From the NCBI GenBank assembly GCA_902772675.1, contig CACYBN010000049.1, forward strand, positions 1 through 9,805: a stretch of 9,805 nt of DNA. Reading direction: 5' to 3'. The notes under the pieces are model-generated. The model worked only from the letters and a program-made list of their open reading frames with translations. It had not been told where the DNA came from and did not search any database. Each line of letters begins with the position of its first letter. Position 1 is the first letter of the stretch. Positions 1-5,090 of this stretch are shown here, one piece after another. Origin of the DNA: an uncultured Erysipelotrichaceae bacterium (GTDB lineage: Bacteria > Bacillota_I > Bacilli_A > RF39 > UBA660). Position numbers and translations under genes: made by a program.

Positions 1-182
1 AAAAATTAATTGAAAAACTTAATATTGATGGATGTACTTTAGTACAAAACAATGGTTATGGACAAGAAGTTAAACATTATCATCTACATATGATTCCAAG
101 AGTAGTTGATGATCAAATGGGTATGACTCATGATAGTCATGGAGTTAGACCAGCTGAAGATGTTTTTAAAATGATGCAATAA
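1..182 (+). CDS. HIT-family nucleotide-binding protein, C-terminal part (5' end outside window)
   Basis: This is the last 59 codons of a histidine-triad protein; the reading frame begins at base 3 and stops at TAA 180-182. The diagnostic triad is visible as KHYHLHMIP (His-x-His-x-His-x-x), which binds the alpha-phosphate of purine nucleotides. HIT proteins of the Hint/Hit branch hydrolyse nucleoside phosphoramidates and similar adenylylated compounds in the cytoplasm. The residues just before the triad (NNGYGQEV) match the usual Hint context, where N-x-G-x-x-A/Q-G-Q-x-V precedes the histidines. The gene lies just ahead of a PrsA-like foldase; hit and prsA also lie in the same region in Bacillus subtilis (from memory). 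No strong hairpin terminator follows it, so some readthrough into the foldase gene is possible. The family call is firm; the exact substrate is unknown. Confidence 0.93.
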   Translation, partial: KLIEKLNIDGCTLVQNNGYGQEVKHYHLHMIPRVVDDQMGMTHDSHGVRPAEDVFKMMQ

Positions 183-193
183 GCCTTAAATTA

Positions 194-222
194 TTGTATT
201 TTAAACTCATTTTTGTTATTAT
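194..222 (+). promoter_or_regulatory. Sigma-A-type promoter of the foldase gene
   Basis: A -35 box TTGTAT (194-199) is followed by exactly 17 bases and a -10 box TATTAT (217-222). TG at 215 gives only a partial extended -10 (TGT then ATTAT), and transcription would start near 229. This leaves a short leader carrying the AGGAGG ribosome binding site at 233-238. The call rests on sequence match alone. Confidence 0.55.
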
Positions 223-249
223 CATATTAGACAGGAGGAAATATAAATA

Positions 250-1302
250 ATGAAAAAAGGACATATTATAATAAGTGTAGTAGCTATTATTTGTGTAACT
301 GCTCTATTAATTACATTAATAATAACTAGTAAAATGGTTCCAAAATTAGAAAATGGTAAAGATGCAGTTGTTACTATAGGAAAAGGTAAAGATATATCAG
401 CAGATGATCTATATGATAAATTAAAAGAACAATATGCTTTAAATGTTTTAATTGATATGATAGATACTCAATTATTAAATGATAAGTATAAAACTACTAA
501 AGAAGAAAAAGAATATGTAGACGCTCAAATAGAACAATTAAAGTATTATTATCAATCATATTATGCATCAACATACAGTAGTTTTGAAGAAATGTTAGTT
601 CAAGCATATGGTGTTAATTCTGAAGATGAAGCAAGAAAAGTTATGTCTCTTAATTATAAAAGAGATAAAGCTACTGAAGATTATATAGCAGACAAATTAA
701 CTGATGATGAAATTCAAAAATATTATGACGATGAAATAATCGGTGATATGAAAGCAAGTCATATTTTAATCAGTGCTGATTATGATGATGATGCTACTGA
801 AGAAGAAATCAGTGCTGCTAAAGAAGAAGCTTTTGAAAAAGCTGAAGATATTATCAAAGAATTAAATAAAGTTAAAAATGATAAAGATGCTTTAGAAAAG
901 AAATTTACTGAACTTGCTAAAGAAAATTCAGATGATGAAGCTACTGCAAGTAATGGTGGAGATCTAGATTACTTTAACAAAGGTGAAATGGATGCATCAT
1001 TTGAAAGTGCTACTATTAAATTAAAAGTTGGTGAATATACTTCTAAACCAGTAGAATCTAGTTATGGATACCATATTATTTATAAAACTGATGAAAAAGA
1101 TAAGAAAGCTTTAAAAGATGTTAAAGATGAAGTAATTGAAAAATTAGTTGAAAAGAAGAAAAATGAAGATACTACTCTTCAAGCTAAAGCTTTAGAACAA
1201 CTAAGAAAAGATTATAAAGTATCTTTTAAAGATTCTACTTTAAAGAAACAATATAAAACTTATTTAGAAAATAGTAAAAATAGTAATAATAACAACAATT
1301 AA
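250..1302 (+). CDS. prsA: PrsA-like membrane-anchored peptidyl-prolyl isomerase (parvulin foldase)
   Basis: An extracytoplasmic folding factor of 350 residues. Residues 5-27 are a single hydrophobic segment after MKK, acting as an uncleaved anchor or signal peptide. Residues ~45-160 form a charged SurA/PrsA-type N-terminal helical region. Residues ~167-282 are a PpiC-type parvulin domain, opening with MKASHILIS, with the conserved GGDLDYF near 236-242 and LKVGEYTSKPVESSYGYHII near 258-277. The tail (~283-350) is Lys/Glu-rich and ends in poly-Asn. PrsA proteins help secreted proteins fold at the membrane-wall interface. Most are lipoproteins, but here the only early Cys (residue 15, context AIIC) does not fit a lipobox because the -1 residue is Ile, and no Cys follows the hydrophobic segment. 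Start chosen for the AGGAGG at 233-238. The length is close to the family norm. Confidence 0.9.
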   Translation: MKKGHIIISVVAIICVTALLITLIITSKMVPKLENGKDAVVTIGKGKDISADDLYDKLKEQYALNVLIDMIDTQLLNDKYKTTKEEKEYVDAQIEQLKYYYQSYYASTYSSFEEMLVQAYGVNSEDEARKVMSLNYKRDKATEDYIADKLTDDEIQKYYDDEIIGDMKASHILISADYDDDATEEEISAAKEEAFEKAEDIIKELNKVKNDKDALEKKFTELAKENSDDEATASNGGDLDYFNKGEMDASFESATIKLKVGEYTSKPVESSYGYHIIYKTDEKDKKALKDVKDEVIEKLVEKKKNEDTTLQAKALEQLRKDYKVSFKDSTLKKQYKTYLENSKNSNNNNN

Positions 1303-1337
1303 AAATATCCACAAATAATGTGGATATTTTTTATTTT
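1302..1337. terminator. Bidirectional intrinsic terminator between foldase gene and recX
   Basis: A perfect 12-bp stem (AAAATATCCACA at 1302-1313 and TGTGGATATTTT at 1319-1330) closes a 5-base loop. It is flanked by T-runs in the plus direction and by A's (T's on the other strand) in the minus direction. It serves the two converging genes, and its right edge touches the recX stop codon at 1331-1333. Confidence 0.9.
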
Positions 1338-2068
1338 CTAAATCCTTTTTTATATAAAGATTGAGTTATTTTAAATTCTAATTCCTCACCAGATAATGTT
1401 TTAGAATATTTCCTATACAATTTATCATATTCTTTTTTATATGAATCACTATCATCATAAGATACATCTTCTAAAATATCTTGAACTATTGCTTTATTAT
1501 AACCTAAATCATTAAAATGATTTAATACTTTATTTTTCATCATAGTATAACTTTTATTTCTAATAGTATTTATATACTTAGGTACTAGTTTTTCTAATTT
1601 CTCTCTTTCTAAATCAGATGTATATATTTCCATACATTCATCTACTATATTAGAATATACTCCATTATTTTCTAATTCTTTTCTTATTTTATATGGACCA
1701 TTATTAGAAAAATTAATTTGATCATTTATAAAAGCTTTAGCATATATCTTATCATCTAGATACTTTTGACTTTTAAGTTTATTAATTATCTCATCAATAA
1801 TTTCTTTATCTATTTCTTTTTTCTTAAGATACTCTCTTACCTCTTTTATAGATCTCAATCTATTAGAAAGATACTTAATTGCAATATCATAAGCACTTAA
1901 ATTATTATTTAATTTATCAATATTTTCAATTGTTTCTTCATCTATTTCTTTAGATAATAAATAACCATTTTTAAGAATTAACTCTTCATGTACATTTACA
2001 GTACGTTTATCATCTAAAGTAAGTTTATACATACTATTTCGAGTCTTAGTAAATTTTATTATCTTCAT
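1331..2068 (-). CDS. recX: Regulatory protein RecX
   Basis: A 245-residue RecX protein, which in Bacillota modulates RecA by binding the RecA-ssDNA filament in the cytoplasm. RecX is built of repeated three-helix units. The first is visible near residues 60-84, with the motif YLSNRLRSIKEVREYLKKK. The second covers ~88-120 (IIDEIINKLKSQKYLDDKIYAKAF). The next is near 124-137 (GPYKIRKELENNGV), with further repeats to ~200. The N-terminal ~55 residues match the beta-rich extension seen in Bacilli RecX, and the length is near that of Bacillus RecX. The start is supported by GAGGTGAT eight bases upstream. recA is not in the window. A terminator lies between rpoZ and this gene, so it probably has its own promoter (an AT-rich TATAAT at 2087-2092 is a candidate). 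Confidence 0.92.
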   Translation of the reverse strand: MKIIKFTKTRNSMYKLTLDDKRTVNVHEELILKNGYLLSKEIDEETIENIDKLNNNLSAYDIAIKYLSNRLRSIKEVREYLKKKEIDKEIIDEIINKLKSQKYLDDKIYAKAFINDQINFSNNGPYKIRKELENNGVYSNIVDECMEIYTSDLEREKLEKLVPKYINTIRNKSYTMMKNKVLNHFNDLGYNKAIVQDILEDVSYDDSDSYKKEYDKLYRKYSKTLSGEELEFKITQSLYKKGFRK

Positions 2069-2086
2069 AAAATCACCTCTATATAT

Positions 2087-2092
2087 ATTATA
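2087..2092 (-). promoter_or_regulatory. Candidate -10 box for recX
   Basis: A perfect TATAAT on the minus strand lies about 18 bases before the recX start codon, just downstream of the rpoZ terminator. No convincing -35 box or TGn extension is present, and the surrounding run of alternating A/T makes a chance match likely. Listed because recX needs a promoter after the terminator. Confidence 0.35.
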
Positions 2093-2094
2093 AT

Positions 2095-2121
2095 AAAAAA
2101 AAGAAGATTAATCTTCTTTTT
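2095..2121 (-). terminator. rpoZ terminator, embedded in the 3' coding end
   Basis: A 10-bp stem (AAAAAGAAGA at 2098-2107 with TCTTCTTTTT at 2112-2121) around a TTAA loop is followed on the minus strand by a T-run. The rpoZ stop codon (2108-2110) lies in the loop and the last four sense codons (EKED region) form one arm. The stem is AT-rich, so termination may be partial. Confidence 0.7.
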
Positions 2122-2314
2122 CTTTTACCGTTATTAATCCCTCTGCTACTTCTTCTAGAGCTCTACCAATATTTTTTGATGATTTATATTTATTTAATGG
2201 CATTTGGTAAAAACCAGTCTTAGACATTTCTCTACTCCTTCTTGCAGCAATATGAACTAATTGGTATTTTGAATCTACAAGATTTAACAATTTATCTACT
2301 GATGGGTAAATCAC
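2108..2314 (-). CDS. rpoZ: RNA polymerase omega subunit
   Basis: A 68-residue omega subunit, which binds the beta-prime subunit and assists RNA polymerase assembly. It opens with MIYPSVDKLLNLVDSKYQLV, close to the MLYPSIDxLL start of Bacilli omega. It carries the conserved AARRSREM stretch (residues ~23-30) and the NIGRALEEVAEG stretch (~48-59) expected of the family. The start codon is GTG (2312-2314); a GGGAG ribosome binding site lies about nine bases upstream, and no ATG fits. In many Bacillota rpoZ follows gmk, but here it stands alone between a radical SAM gene and recX. The start codon and first codons sit inside one arm of a 14-bp inverted repeat, which suggests control of translation initiation or a DNA operator (inference). 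Confidence 0.93.
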   Translation of the reverse strand: MIYPSVDKLLNLVDSKYQLVHIAARRSREMSKTGFYQMPLNKYKSSKNIGRALEEVAEGLITVKEKED

Positions 2315-2352
2315 TTTATCACACTCCCTATAATAAGAATAAAGTGATTTAC
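2306..2352 (-). promoter_or_regulatory. Inverted repeat in the rpoZ leader covering the start codon
   Basis: GTAAATCACTTTAT (2306-2319) and ATAAAGTGATTTAC (2339-2352) are perfect 14-base complements separated by 19 bases. In the rpoZ transcript the second arm contains the GTG start and the next two codons, while the loop holds the GGGAG ribosome binding site. No T-run follows, so it is not an intrinsic terminator. It could be an RNA hairpin that limits initiation, or a palindromic protein-binding site at the transcription start. The repeat is seen directly; its role is inferred. Confidence 0.6.
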
Positions 2353-2355
2353 TTA

Positions 2356-2385
2356 ATTATACAATCTTTTACAAATAATTTTACA
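2356..2385 (-). promoter_or_regulatory. Candidate rpoZ promoter
   Basis: A perfect TATAAT on the minus strand (2356-2361) would start transcription around 2349-2350, at the outer end of the inverted repeat. The best -35-like element is TGTAAA (2380-2385), 18 bases upstream and weak. The -10 position relative to the repeat makes the hairpin the first thing transcribed. Confidence 0.5.
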
Positions 2386-2402
2386 ATAATTTACAACGTA
2401 AA

Positions 2403-3284
2403 TTATACACCTTCAAAATTAAAATTAGGAATAAAAGATTCTTTCATAGTTTCTCCCTCTTGTATAAAAGCATTATTAACACCTAATTCTAAAGCATAAT
2501 TTACTACTTCATCATATTCTTCTTCAGTTAATGATCTATTTAAATTATCATATTCAGTCTTATTAACTGGTGTATATTGATTCATTATACTAATATAAAT
2601 ATTATCTTTAAAAGTATCATATAAATATTTAATTATTTTCTTACTATCCTCAATTTCATCAGGTAGAACTAATACTCTAACAATAATTCCTTTTACCATT
2701 AAATCATTCTTAATAATAGGTTTACCTACTTGTCTATACATTTCTTTTATATTTCTTGTTGCTATTTCAAAATAGTTATCTACTTTAGAATATTTCTTAG
2801 CTAATTCATTACTATAATATTTTAAATCAGGTAAATATATATCTATTTTACCATCTAACAATTTCATAGTATCCATACTCTCATAACTACTAGTATTATA
2901 AACAATTGGAATATTTAATCCTTTTTCTTTAGCTTTATCTATACCATCAATAATACTATATACATAATGAGTAGGAGTAACTAGATTAATATTGTTAGCT
3001 TTCTTATTTTGAAGTTCAATAAATATATCAGATAATCTATCTATAGTTATTTCTTTACCTAAACCTTCATTAGATATTTCTCTATTTTGACAAAATATAC
3101 ATTTCAAATTGCAATGAGAAAAGAAAACTGCTCCACTTCCATCATCACCTGATATTATTGGTTCTTCCCAATAATGAAGAGCAGCTCTTGCTATAAATAA
3201 TTTATCAGTAGCACCACATAGACCTTTATTTTTAGTTCTGTCAATATGACACTTTCTCTCACACAATATACAATCTTTATACAT
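2403..3284 (-). CDS. PflX-like radical SAM protein (COG1313-type)
   Basis: A 293-residue radical SAM enzyme related to pyruvate formate-lyase activating enzymes, of the uncharacterised PflX-like group. The [4Fe-4S]/SAM motif C-x3-C-x2-C is at Cys58, Cys62 and Cys65 (HCNLKCIFCQN). An N-terminal cysteine cluster (Cys5, Cys8, Cys12, Cys23) precedes it, as in that group, and could hold another metal or cluster. SAM-contacting features further on include NLVTPTHY (~100-107) and VYNTSSYES (~128-136), then IDIYLPDLKY (~147-156). No glycyl radical enzyme is in the window, so its substrate is unknown. It overlaps the upstream Cys-rich gene by 8 bases, so translation is probably coupled; its own ribosome binding site is weak (AAGAGA). 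Acting with the Cys-rich partner is inference from the overlap. Confidence 0.85.
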   Translation of the reverse strand: MYKDCILCERKCHIDRTKNKGLCGATDKLFIARAALHYWEEPIISGDDGSGAVFFSHCNLKCIFCQNREISNEGLGKEITIDRLSDIFIELQNKKANNINLVTPTHYVYSIIDGIDKAKEKGLNIPIVYNTSSYESMDTMKLLDGKIDIYLPDLKYYSNELAKKYSKVDNYFEIATRNIKEMYRQVGKPIIKNDLMVKGIIVRVLVLPDEIEDSKKIIKYLYDTFKDNIYISIMNQYTPVNKTEYDNLNRSLTEEEYDEVVNYALELGVNNAFIQEGETMKESFIPNFNFEGV

Positions 3285-3810
3285 GATATCTCTTTCTTAT
3301 TAAGCCTGGTAATACTTCATTTTTAGGTATAAAGAAAGTAGACATTAAATATACTTTTTGACTCCAATTTAACATATATCTAGTACAATATATTTTATTA
3401 ATACTATATTTAATACCTCTCTTTTTAAGATATGGACAAGTATATAATTTACAAGCAACATTTCTAATAGTACATCCATGATCACCTAAATAATGACAAT
3501 TTTTACCTTCTTTATATCCATGACAACATCCATCTTCATATGATGGTTTTTTTATACCTCTTTCCATCATATCTCTTCGTCTTACACAAATGTTATTCTT
3601 AAATCCACATGCATTTTGTTCAATAAATATTTTATCTAAATAATCACAAGTCATATCATGTAACATAGACATTCTTTTTTCATAATCTTTTTCATCAATT
3701 AATTTCTTTATATTTTTAATTTGTTCTTTCTTTTCTTTATCAGAAATCTTTTTATTCTTATTAATATATCTTATAGATAATTTTAATCTTATATTGTCTA
3801 AAAAAGCCAT
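3277..3810 (-). CDS. Cysteine-rich protein, YkgJ-like putative metal-cluster protein
   Basis: A 177-residue protein with ten cysteines and a basic N-terminal ~50 residues with coiled-coil character. Cysteines fall at 55, 68, 75, 95, 96, 105, 113, 120, 125 and 142. The block from 95 to 127 (CCHGY, then NCHYLGDHGC, then CKLYTCPYL) resembles the zinc/iron-binding YkgJ cysteine-cluster family, whose typical pattern is CC, then C-x-x-L-x-x-x-G-C, then C-x-x-x-x-C. No catalytic motif is recognised. A good AGGTGAG site and an extended -10 promoter precede it, and it overlaps the radical SAM gene by 8 bases, making a two-gene operon. The cysteine pattern is seen; metal binding follows from the resemblance; a role in supplying or assisting the radical SAM enzyme is speculation. 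Confidence 0.65.
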   Translation of the reverse strand: MAFLDNIRLKLSIRYINKNKKISDKEKKEQIKNIKKLIDEKDYEKRMSMLHDMTCDYLDKIFIEQNACGFKNNICVRRRDMMERGIKKPSYEDGCCHGYKEGKNCHYLGDHGCTIRNVACKLYTCPYLKKRGIKYSINKIYCTRYMLNWSQKVYLMSTFFIPKNEVLPGLIRKRYHV

Positions 3811-3827
3811 AAATACTCACCTATTTA

Positions 3828-3856
3828 ATTTTATCATAAAAGGACTCTATATTGAA
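3828..3856 (-). promoter_or_regulatory. Promoter of the Cys-rich/radical SAM operon
   Basis: On the minus strand, TG-A-TAAAAT (extended -10; hexamer at 3828-3833, TG at 3835-3836) lies 17 bases downstream of a -35-like TTCAAT (3851-3856). The leader carries AGGTGAG just before the start codon at 3810. The -35 box coincides, offset by one base, with that of the divergent plus-strand promoter. Confidence 0.55.
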
Positions 3857-3880
3857 TTTTTTTTAAAAATATGGTAATAT
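3852..3880 (+). promoter_or_regulatory. Promoter of the Gly-Pro-His repeat peptide gene
   Basis: TTGAAT (3852-3857), a 17-base spacer, then TG-G-TAATAT (hexamer 3875-3880, extended -10). Transcription would start near 3887, leaving a ~15-base leader that carries AGGAGG at 3891-3896. Promoter, ribosome binding site and downstream terminator together support a real plus-strand transcription unit. Confidence 0.6.
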
Positions 3881-3901
3881 ATACACCAATAGGAGGAATG
3901 T

Positions 3902-4123
3902 ATGATGACAGTAAAAAATTTAAATATTGGAAATTTAGATTCTGTTGTTAAAGTTTCTGCTTGGGGACCACATCCAGGACCTTGAGGACCACATGAACCA
4001 CATCCAGGACCTGGAGGACCACATGAACCTGGGGGACCACATAGACCTGGACCAAGAGGGATTCTTAGCAATGAAGAAGAAGAATCTTTAAATACAGTTA
4101 AAGTATTAAAACTAGTTGCATAA
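3902..4123 (+). pseudogene. Gly-Pro-His repeat small protein gene interrupted by in-frame TGA
   Basis: An unrecognised small gene of 73 sense/TGA codons plus TAA. It starts ATG-ATG (3902/3905), 5 or 8 bases after a perfect AGGAGG. The N-terminal ~20 residues (MMTVKNLNIGNLDSVVKVSA) resemble a leader. Then comes a W-GPH-type repeat region, and last an acidic patch (EEEE) ending LNTVKVLKLVA. Two adjacent 30-bp units (3968-3997 and 3998-4027, peptide PHPGPGGPHE) are identical except at one base: TGA at 3983-3985 in the first, GGA at 4013-4015 in the second. Translation would stop after 27 residues unless the TGA is read through. Codons end mainly in A/T, like the neighbours, in this frame only. 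It could be a pseudogene by point mutation, a sequence error, or a repeat-number switch. No Cys; a modified-peptide precursor role is only a guess. Confidence 0.6.
3968..4027 (+). repeat. Two tandem 30-bp units in the repeat peptide gene
   Basis: Bases 3968-3997 and 3998-4027 match at 29 of 30 positions; the sole difference is T at 3983 versus G at 4013. Shorter GGACCACAT elements recur at 3965, 3986, 4016 and 4034, so the whole region grew by unit duplication. The 30-bp length keeps the frame, so gain or loss of a unit would preserve the rest of the protein. Confidence 0.9.
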
Positions 4124-4129
4124 AAAAAG

Positions 4130-4167
4130 AAAGATCTTATCTCTTATAAAAGGGACTAAGATCTTTT
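4130..4167. terminator. Bidirectional terminator between the repeat peptide gene and the SseB-like gene
   Basis: AAAGATCTTA plus TCTCTT (4130-4145) pairs with AAGGGA (4150-4155) and TAAGATCTTT (4157-4166), with loop ATAA, one bulged C and one G-T pair, giving about 16 bp. A T-rich run follows in the plus direction, and C plus seven T's in the minus direction. It begins seven bases after the repeat gene's TAA and forms the 3' coding end of the SseB-like gene. Confidence 0.85.
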
Positions 4168-4829
4168 ATTATTGGTTTAACATCTTCATCATCAGTATCA
4201 GTTATTTCTAAATTTAACTTTTCTATATCTTTAATAGCTCTCTTACCAATCTTTTCAAAAATATTCTTTCTATTCTTTTTAGATACTTTAGAAACATCTA
4301 CTACTAAAAGATAACCTTCTATTCCATGTTTTGTCATCTTTAATAAAAATGCTTTATTAACATCTTTTAAATCTTTTAATATTTTAGAAAAATCATCAGC
4401 TAAATCTTTTGGGGTTTCTTCCATAGTTTCTATACTTATTTTATCAGATATATAAACTTCATGTACATAATCTCTATTTAAACTTACATTTTCAGAAAAT
4501 GGATTTAATACTAAACCTGTTACTTCTTCATTATTTAATAAGAAATTAGCATATTCATCAAAACTAAAATATACAGTTTGATACTTATCTTTATCTAACC
4601 ATAGTTCATATGCTTCTTCATCAGTATAAGCTTGAAAGAAACTATCACCATCTGGATTATTTAATAAAACTAAATTATATTCATCTGTCTTATCTGTAAT
4701 TTCTACAGGTACTAATAAAACTGAACTTAATAAACTAGTTTTAAACTCTTCTACTGTATCTTCATCATCTTGTAATTTAATTTTAAATAAAGATATTTTT
4801 AATTTGTCATTTGAAACATTTTCATTCAT
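4137..4829 (-). CDS. SseB-family protein
   Basis: A 230-residue two-domain protein. Residues ~25-125 match the SseB N-terminal domain: hydrophobic strands SSVLLVPVEI, then FFQAYTDEEAYELWL (64-78), FSFDEYANFLLN (88-99) and GLVLNPFSENVSLNRDYV (105-122). Residues ~126-230 resemble the SseB C-terminal domain (long helix, then GYLLVVDVS, then FEKIGKRAI). SseB was named for an effect on serine sensitivity in E. coli; its biochemical role is not established, and in Bacillota such proteins are widespread, cytoplasmic and uncharacterised. The start is supported by AGAGGTGAT seven bases upstream. The gene stands alone between two oppositely oriented small genes, with its own extended -10 promoter and terminator, so context says little about its job. 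Confidence 0.82.
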   Translation of the reverse strand: MNENVSNDKLKISLFKIKLQDDEDTVEEFKTSLLSSVLLVPVEITDKTDEYNLVLLNNPDGDSFFQAYTDEEAYELWLDKDKYQTVYFSFDEYANFLLNNEEVTGLVLNPFSENVSLNRDYVHEVYISDKISIETMEETPKDLADDFSKILKDLKDVNKAFLLKMTKHGIEGYLLVVDVSKVSKKNRKNIFEKIGKRAIKDIEKLNLEITDTDDEDVKPIIKDLSPFYKR

Positions 4830-4844
4830 AAAATCACCTCTTTA

Positions 4845-4853
4845 ATTATAGCA
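4845..4853 (-). promoter_or_regulatory. Extended -10 promoter of the SseB-like gene
   Basis: The minus strand reads TG-C-TATAAT (hexamer 4845-4850), a perfect extended -10 box placed about 15 bases before the start codon and close to the AGAGGTGAT site. The -35 position (TATCAA, 4868-4873) is poor, as tolerated by extended -10 promoters. Confidence 0.6.
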
Positions 4854-4868
4854 TTATTATTAAAATAT

Positions 4869-4877
4869 TGATATATT
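4869..4877 (+). promoter_or_regulatory. Candidate extended -10 for the 50-aa Asn-rich gene
   Basis: TG-A-TATATT (hexamer 4872-4877) would start transcription near 4884, leaving a ~22-base leader with the AGGGG ribosome binding site at 4893-4897. It overlaps the -35 region of the divergent SseB-like gene. No clear -35 box; TAGAAT at 4882-4887 is an alternative. Confidence 0.4.
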
Positions 4878-4905
4878 GTAATAGAATAGAAAAGGGGTTA
4901 ATACT

Positions 4906-5058
4906 ATGACAGCTTCTACTATACATAGATGTGTTGGGAAAAGAATTATTGGAATTAATCCAATATTTACAACTGATGACAATAACAATAATAACGATAA
5001 CAACAATGAAAATACATCTGGAGAAAATAACAATTCAAACGAAGGAAGTAATCCATAA
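4906..5058 (+). CDS. Small protein with Asn-rich tail, unknown function
   Basis: An unrecognised 50-residue protein. Residues 1-22 (MTASTIHRCVGKRIIGINPI) are mildly basic and hydrophobic, with one Cys at residue 9. Residues ~25-50 are low complexity, mainly Asn with Asp, Glu, Ser and Gly, ending in SNP. It is too polar for a membrane protein and lacks a standard signal peptide. AGGGG lies eight bases upstream of the ATG, and an 11-bp terminator begins just after its TAA, which together argue for a real gene. The foldase at 250-1302 also ends in poly-Asn, so Asn-rich tails may simply reflect the AT-rich genome. It lies between the SseB-like gene (divergent) and the HD-type regulator (convergent). 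No function can be given. Confidence 0.6.
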   Translation: MTASTIHRCVGKRIIGINPIFTTDDNNNNNDNNNENTSGENNNSNEGSNP

Positions 5059-5090
5059 AAAAAGAGTATTTAATACTCTTTTTATTTTTG
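5057..5090. terminator. Bidirectional terminator between the Asn-rich gene and the HD-type regulator
   Basis: An 11-bp perfect stem (AAAAAGAGTAT at 5059-5069, ATACTCTTTTT at 5073-5083) with loop TTA, followed by T-rich sequence on both strands. It abuts the TAA of the plus-strand gene and includes the stop of the minus-strand regulator. Confidence 0.88.

Noticed and set aside
286..296. Cys15 of the foldase as a lipobox cysteine
   Set aside because: The -1 residue is Ile and the Cys lies in the middle of the hydrophobic segment, which does not match the L-A/S-G/A-C pattern.
2242..2499. Plus-strand open frame of 85 codons
   Set aside because: Antisense to rpoZ and the radical SAM gene, with no ribosome binding site; a shadow of AT-rich sequence.
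3898..3900. ATG directly after AGGAGG as the start of the small plus-strand gene
   Set aside because: It is only one base from the ribosome binding site and its frame stops after 17 codons; ATG 3902/3905 is better placed.
3983..3985. TGA read as selenocysteine, Trp or Gly under a variant code
   Set aside because: No clear bSECIS hairpin follows; Trp is TGG in the genes checked; glycine is GGN with no other in-frame TGA in any gene of the window.
3965..4054. CRISPR-like or mobile-element repeat
   Set aside because: Repeat units are directly adjacent, in frame with a coding sequence and without unique spacers; no cas gene, transposase or flanking duplication is seen.
3847..4071. Minus-strand open frame of 74 codons with a collagen-like Gly-Pro-Cys pattern
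   Set aside because: It starts at TTG without a ribosome binding site and is the complement of the plus-strand Gly-Pro-His gene; Gly and Pro codons (GGN/CCN) mirror each other, so the collagen look is an artefact.
3939..4091. Alternative +1 frame across the repeats (GDHIQDLEDHMN-type), in which the T/G difference is silent (CTT/CTG Leu)
   Set aside because: It has no good start, its codons end mostly in G/C unlike every neighbour, and it ends before the terminator without the native tail. Programmed +1 shifting at CCT-TGA was considered but the slip would not re-pair a Pro tRNA well.
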